Source: a virus. From it: DNA of 26,726 nt. Position 1 is the stretch's first letter. Every line of letters starts with the position of its first letter. The notes beneath the pieces were generated by a model that was not told the DNA's origin, ran no database searches, and saw only the letters and a list, made by a program, of their open reading frames with translations. Positions 26,390 to 26,726 of the stretch are shown piece by piece. Location: positions 1 through 26,726 of the IMG/VR virus record IMGVR_UViG_3300025118_000116, one strand, 5' to 3'. Made by a program: the position numbers and the translations under genes.

Positions 26390-26396
26390 GTGAATT

Positions 26397-26726
26397 ATGT
26401 TTGATGATGTATATCTTGGCAACCCCAATCTAAAAAAAGCCAACACTGCTATTGAATTTTCTCAAGATCAAGTTCTTGAGTTTATGAGATGTAAGGAAGA
26501 TCCTGTTTATTTTGCAAATAACCATATTAAGATTGTTTCTCTTGATGAAGGATTAACTTCATTTAAACCTTATCATTTTCAAGAGAAGTTAATTAGAAAT
26601 TTCCACGAGAATCGATTTAACATTTGTAAGATGCCCAGACAGACGGGTAAATCTACAACTGTTGTGGCGTACCTTCTTCATTATGCTGTTTTTAATGATA
26701 GTACAAATATTGGTATTCTAGCAAAC
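26397..26726 (+). CDS. gp17: Terminase large subunit gp17, N-terminal part (3' partial)
   Basis: The first 110 codons are present and run off the window. The start ATG 26397 is 7 bases after the DUF192 stop. The protein opens MFDDVYLGNPNLKKANTAIE. FKPYHFQEKLI (residues 56-66) fits the adenine-binding Q-motif region, with Gln62. PRQTGKST (80-87) is the Walker A-type loop of T4 gp17-like packaging ATPases, with Lys85 expected to contact ATP phosphates. The following NIGILAN matches the next strand of the ATPase core. Gp17 is the motor and nuclease that packages DNA into the prohead. Walker B and nuclease motifs lie outside the window. Confidence 0.96.
   Translation, partial: MFDDVYLGNPNLKKANTAIEFSQDQVLEFMRCKEDPVYFANNHIKIVSLDEGLTSFKPYHFQEKLIRNFHENRFNICKMPRQTGKSTTVVAYLLHYAVFNDSTNIGILAN

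Noticed and set aside
1-26726. A prophage or host chromosomal region
   Set aside because: No integrase, attachment site, host gene or tRNA is visible; gene content and order are those of a lytic T4-like phage late region.

Overview
The window looks like part of the late structural region of a marine T4-like myovirus, most likely a cyanophage (Synechococcus/Prochlorococcus phage) or a close relative such as a pelagiphage. The DNA is AT-rich. All recognisable genes lie on the + strand with almost no intergenic space. Gene order follows T4 (gp7 position, 8, ..., 13, 14, 15, 16, ..., 17), and several proteins carry glycine/threonine/serine-rich beta repeats typical of T4-like cyanophage virions. 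The host cannot be decided from the sequence, and no bacterial chromosomal gene, tRNA, CRISPR array or integrase is visible. No stretch longer than about 50 bases lacks a gene. Both ends of the window cut through genes.

Layout. Baseplate block (1-13915): a giant protein in the T4 gp7 position (5' end outside the window), baseplate wedge gp8, and a 2497-residue DUF4815-type protein occupying the place where T4 has gp9-gp12. Connector/neck block (13917-19150): three small genes (75, 58/59 and 134 residues), then neck proteins gp13 and gp14 and the tail-completion protein gp15. Gp14 is enlarged to 839 residues by about ten GxGYTxAPxV-type repeats. Packaging/fibre block (19150-26726): small terminase gp16, then a cassette of fibre-like genes (1193-residue coiled-coil/beta-helix protein, 110- and 99-residue small proteins, and a 446-residue fibre with a C-terminal S74 intramolecular chaperone), a small overlapping ORF, a composite DUF192 protein, and the start of the large terminase gp17 with its Walker A motif. 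In T4, genes 16 and 17 are adjacent; here about 6.8 kb of fibre-type genes separates them.

Four NATAAATA boxes matching the T4 late-promoter -10 element lie at gene borders: before gp8, gp13, gp15 and the DUF192 pair. They suggest late transcription units. TAATG stop/start overlaps (gp13/gp14, gp15/gp16, 110-/99-residue genes) suggest translational coupling. Functionally, the window encodes baseplate assembly, head closure and tail joining, DNA packaging and probable host-recognition fibres.

The most interesting feature is that a few small beta modules recur in several unrelated virion genes. A GxGYTSAPxV module occurs about 19 times in five genes. A TVTTSxAH module is shared by the gp7-position protein and a fibre. 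An IDNExM...RGxxxT module is shared by the gp7-position protein and the gp15 C-terminus. A TYQDV...QQGIQ module is shared by two fibres. A 59-bp perfect in-frame duplication in the distal fibre gene and a 27-residue KYYD repeat in the long fibre point to ongoing internal duplication.
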